Source of the DNA: Ustilago trichophora
Lineage: Eukaryota > Basidiomycota > Ustilaginomycetes > Ustilaginales > Ustilaginaceae
NCBI GenBank assembly: GCA_900323505.1
Contig: OOIN01000001.1
Span: 310,001 to 374,000, forward strand
DNA length: 64,000 nt
Reading direction: 5' to 3'
Each line of letters opens with the position of its first letter. Positions within the stretch are counted from its first letter, which is position 1. The position numbers and the translations under genes are program-made. Below the pieces are notes generated by a model that worked only from the letters and a program-made list of their open reading frames with translations, ran no database searches and was not told the DNA's origin. Of the stretch, positions 63,457 through 64,000 are shown one piece after another.

Positions 63457-64000
63457 GCTGTTGTGACGCAACACCTCAAGCCCGAGAAATTTCGGTTATG
63501 GACCGGCTATGATTCGAATCTCCGGGCTACATTACCGTTCGTGAAGCAACTTGAAGGTCAGTCCGGCTTCCTTTGTGCGGATTCCAAGCATCAAGTAACA
63601 GCTTCTGGAGAGCGTGGAGATGATACTTACTTGCAGAGCTGTTGTGTGAGATGTGATTGTGTGTAAGGTTGGAAGCTTGGTATCGGCGACCAAAGTGCTC
63701 GGGGCAACCGGCGGCCAAGCAGTGTGAGTGAGCACAGACGTTTTCGATCTTCTCCACATCGCAGATCTAACATCTTCGGTAGCTGAAGTTTGTTCAGGTT
63801 GTTGGTCTAACAGCTCCCCCGAAATTTTTGTCTCAACGACCTCGCCGCTCCCCTGAACAGCGTCACCACAGATGCGAGCTCATCGCCATACTGACAACGA
63901 GGCCATGACTACCGACTAGGCTACAGATGTGAGATTATCTTGATGCAATATGCAAAGAATCACGATGCAGCATCAAGTACCCATGTGTTCTAAGTTGATC
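63457..64000. other. Right-edge upstream region of quinone oxidoreductase
   Basis: 544 bases to the window end. Short frames only; it holds the promoter of the reductase and perhaps that of a gene beyond the edge. A tRNA B-box look-alike at 63511-63522 lacks a paired stem and is not called. Confidence 0.45.

Noticed and set aside
63511..63522. tRNA B-box-like GATTCGAATCTC
   Set aside because: The flanking five-base stem does not pair and no A box precedes it on either strand.

Overview
The window is nuclear DNA of a basidiomycete, most likely a smut fungus of the Ustilaginaceae (Ustilago, Sporisorium or Moesziomyces/Pseudozyma type). The reasons are the compact layout, mostly intronless or intron-poor genes with GT...AG introns of about 80-310 nt, C/G-rich third codon positions, long pyrimidine-rich leaders and the particular mix of fungal families. 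I see no transposon, CRISPR array, rRNA gene, convincing tRNA gene or prokaryotic operon. The species cannot be fixed from sequence alone.

Layout: 26 protein genes are supported. Positions 1-12.9 kb hold a BIG1-like ER protein cut by the left edge, a mitochondrial-type SDR dehydrogenase, dihydroxyacetone kinase, a DUF1769 protein and an Mpv17/PMP22 membrane protein. Positions 12.9-24 kb hold PRP19 (spliceosome), a large Zn2Cys6 transcription factor behind a 3.4 kb non-coding stretch, and SPT3 (SAGA). Positions 24-38 kb hold branched-chain aminotransferase, an allantoate-permease-type MFS carrier, the mitochondrial phosphatase PTC7, CDC1, UDP-glucose dehydrogenase and an amidase. Positions 38-48.6 kb hold an ATG43/DUF1770 mitophagy-receptor-like protein, a peroxisomal (C-terminal SHL) AidB/ACAD11-type acyl-CoA dehydrogenase, cytochrome b2-type L-lactate dehydrogenase, a Ser/Ala-rich orphan and a USP-domain protein. 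Positions 49-64 kb hold a GFA-PuuE fusion, an acetyltransferase-MSS4 fusion, a cytosolic exo-beta-1,3-glucanase, kynurenine formamidase, a secreted orphan with several Kex2 sites, acyl-protein thioesterase and a zeta-crystallin-type quinone oxidoreductase.

Most of this is core eukaryotic housekeeping with no functional cluster. Loose themes are mitochondrial and peroxisomal carbon metabolism (SDR, DHA kinase, lactate dehydrogenase, acyl-CoA dehydrogenase, BCAT, mitophagy receptor) and cell-wall or ER glycan biology (BIG1, CDC1, UGD, glucanase). The least ordinary items are two gene fusions (GFA with PuuE-type deacetylase; AANAT-like GNAT with Mss4), the Kex2-rich secreted precursor, and a family of short perfect palindromes built on TACAGTAC scattered through the intergenic DNA.
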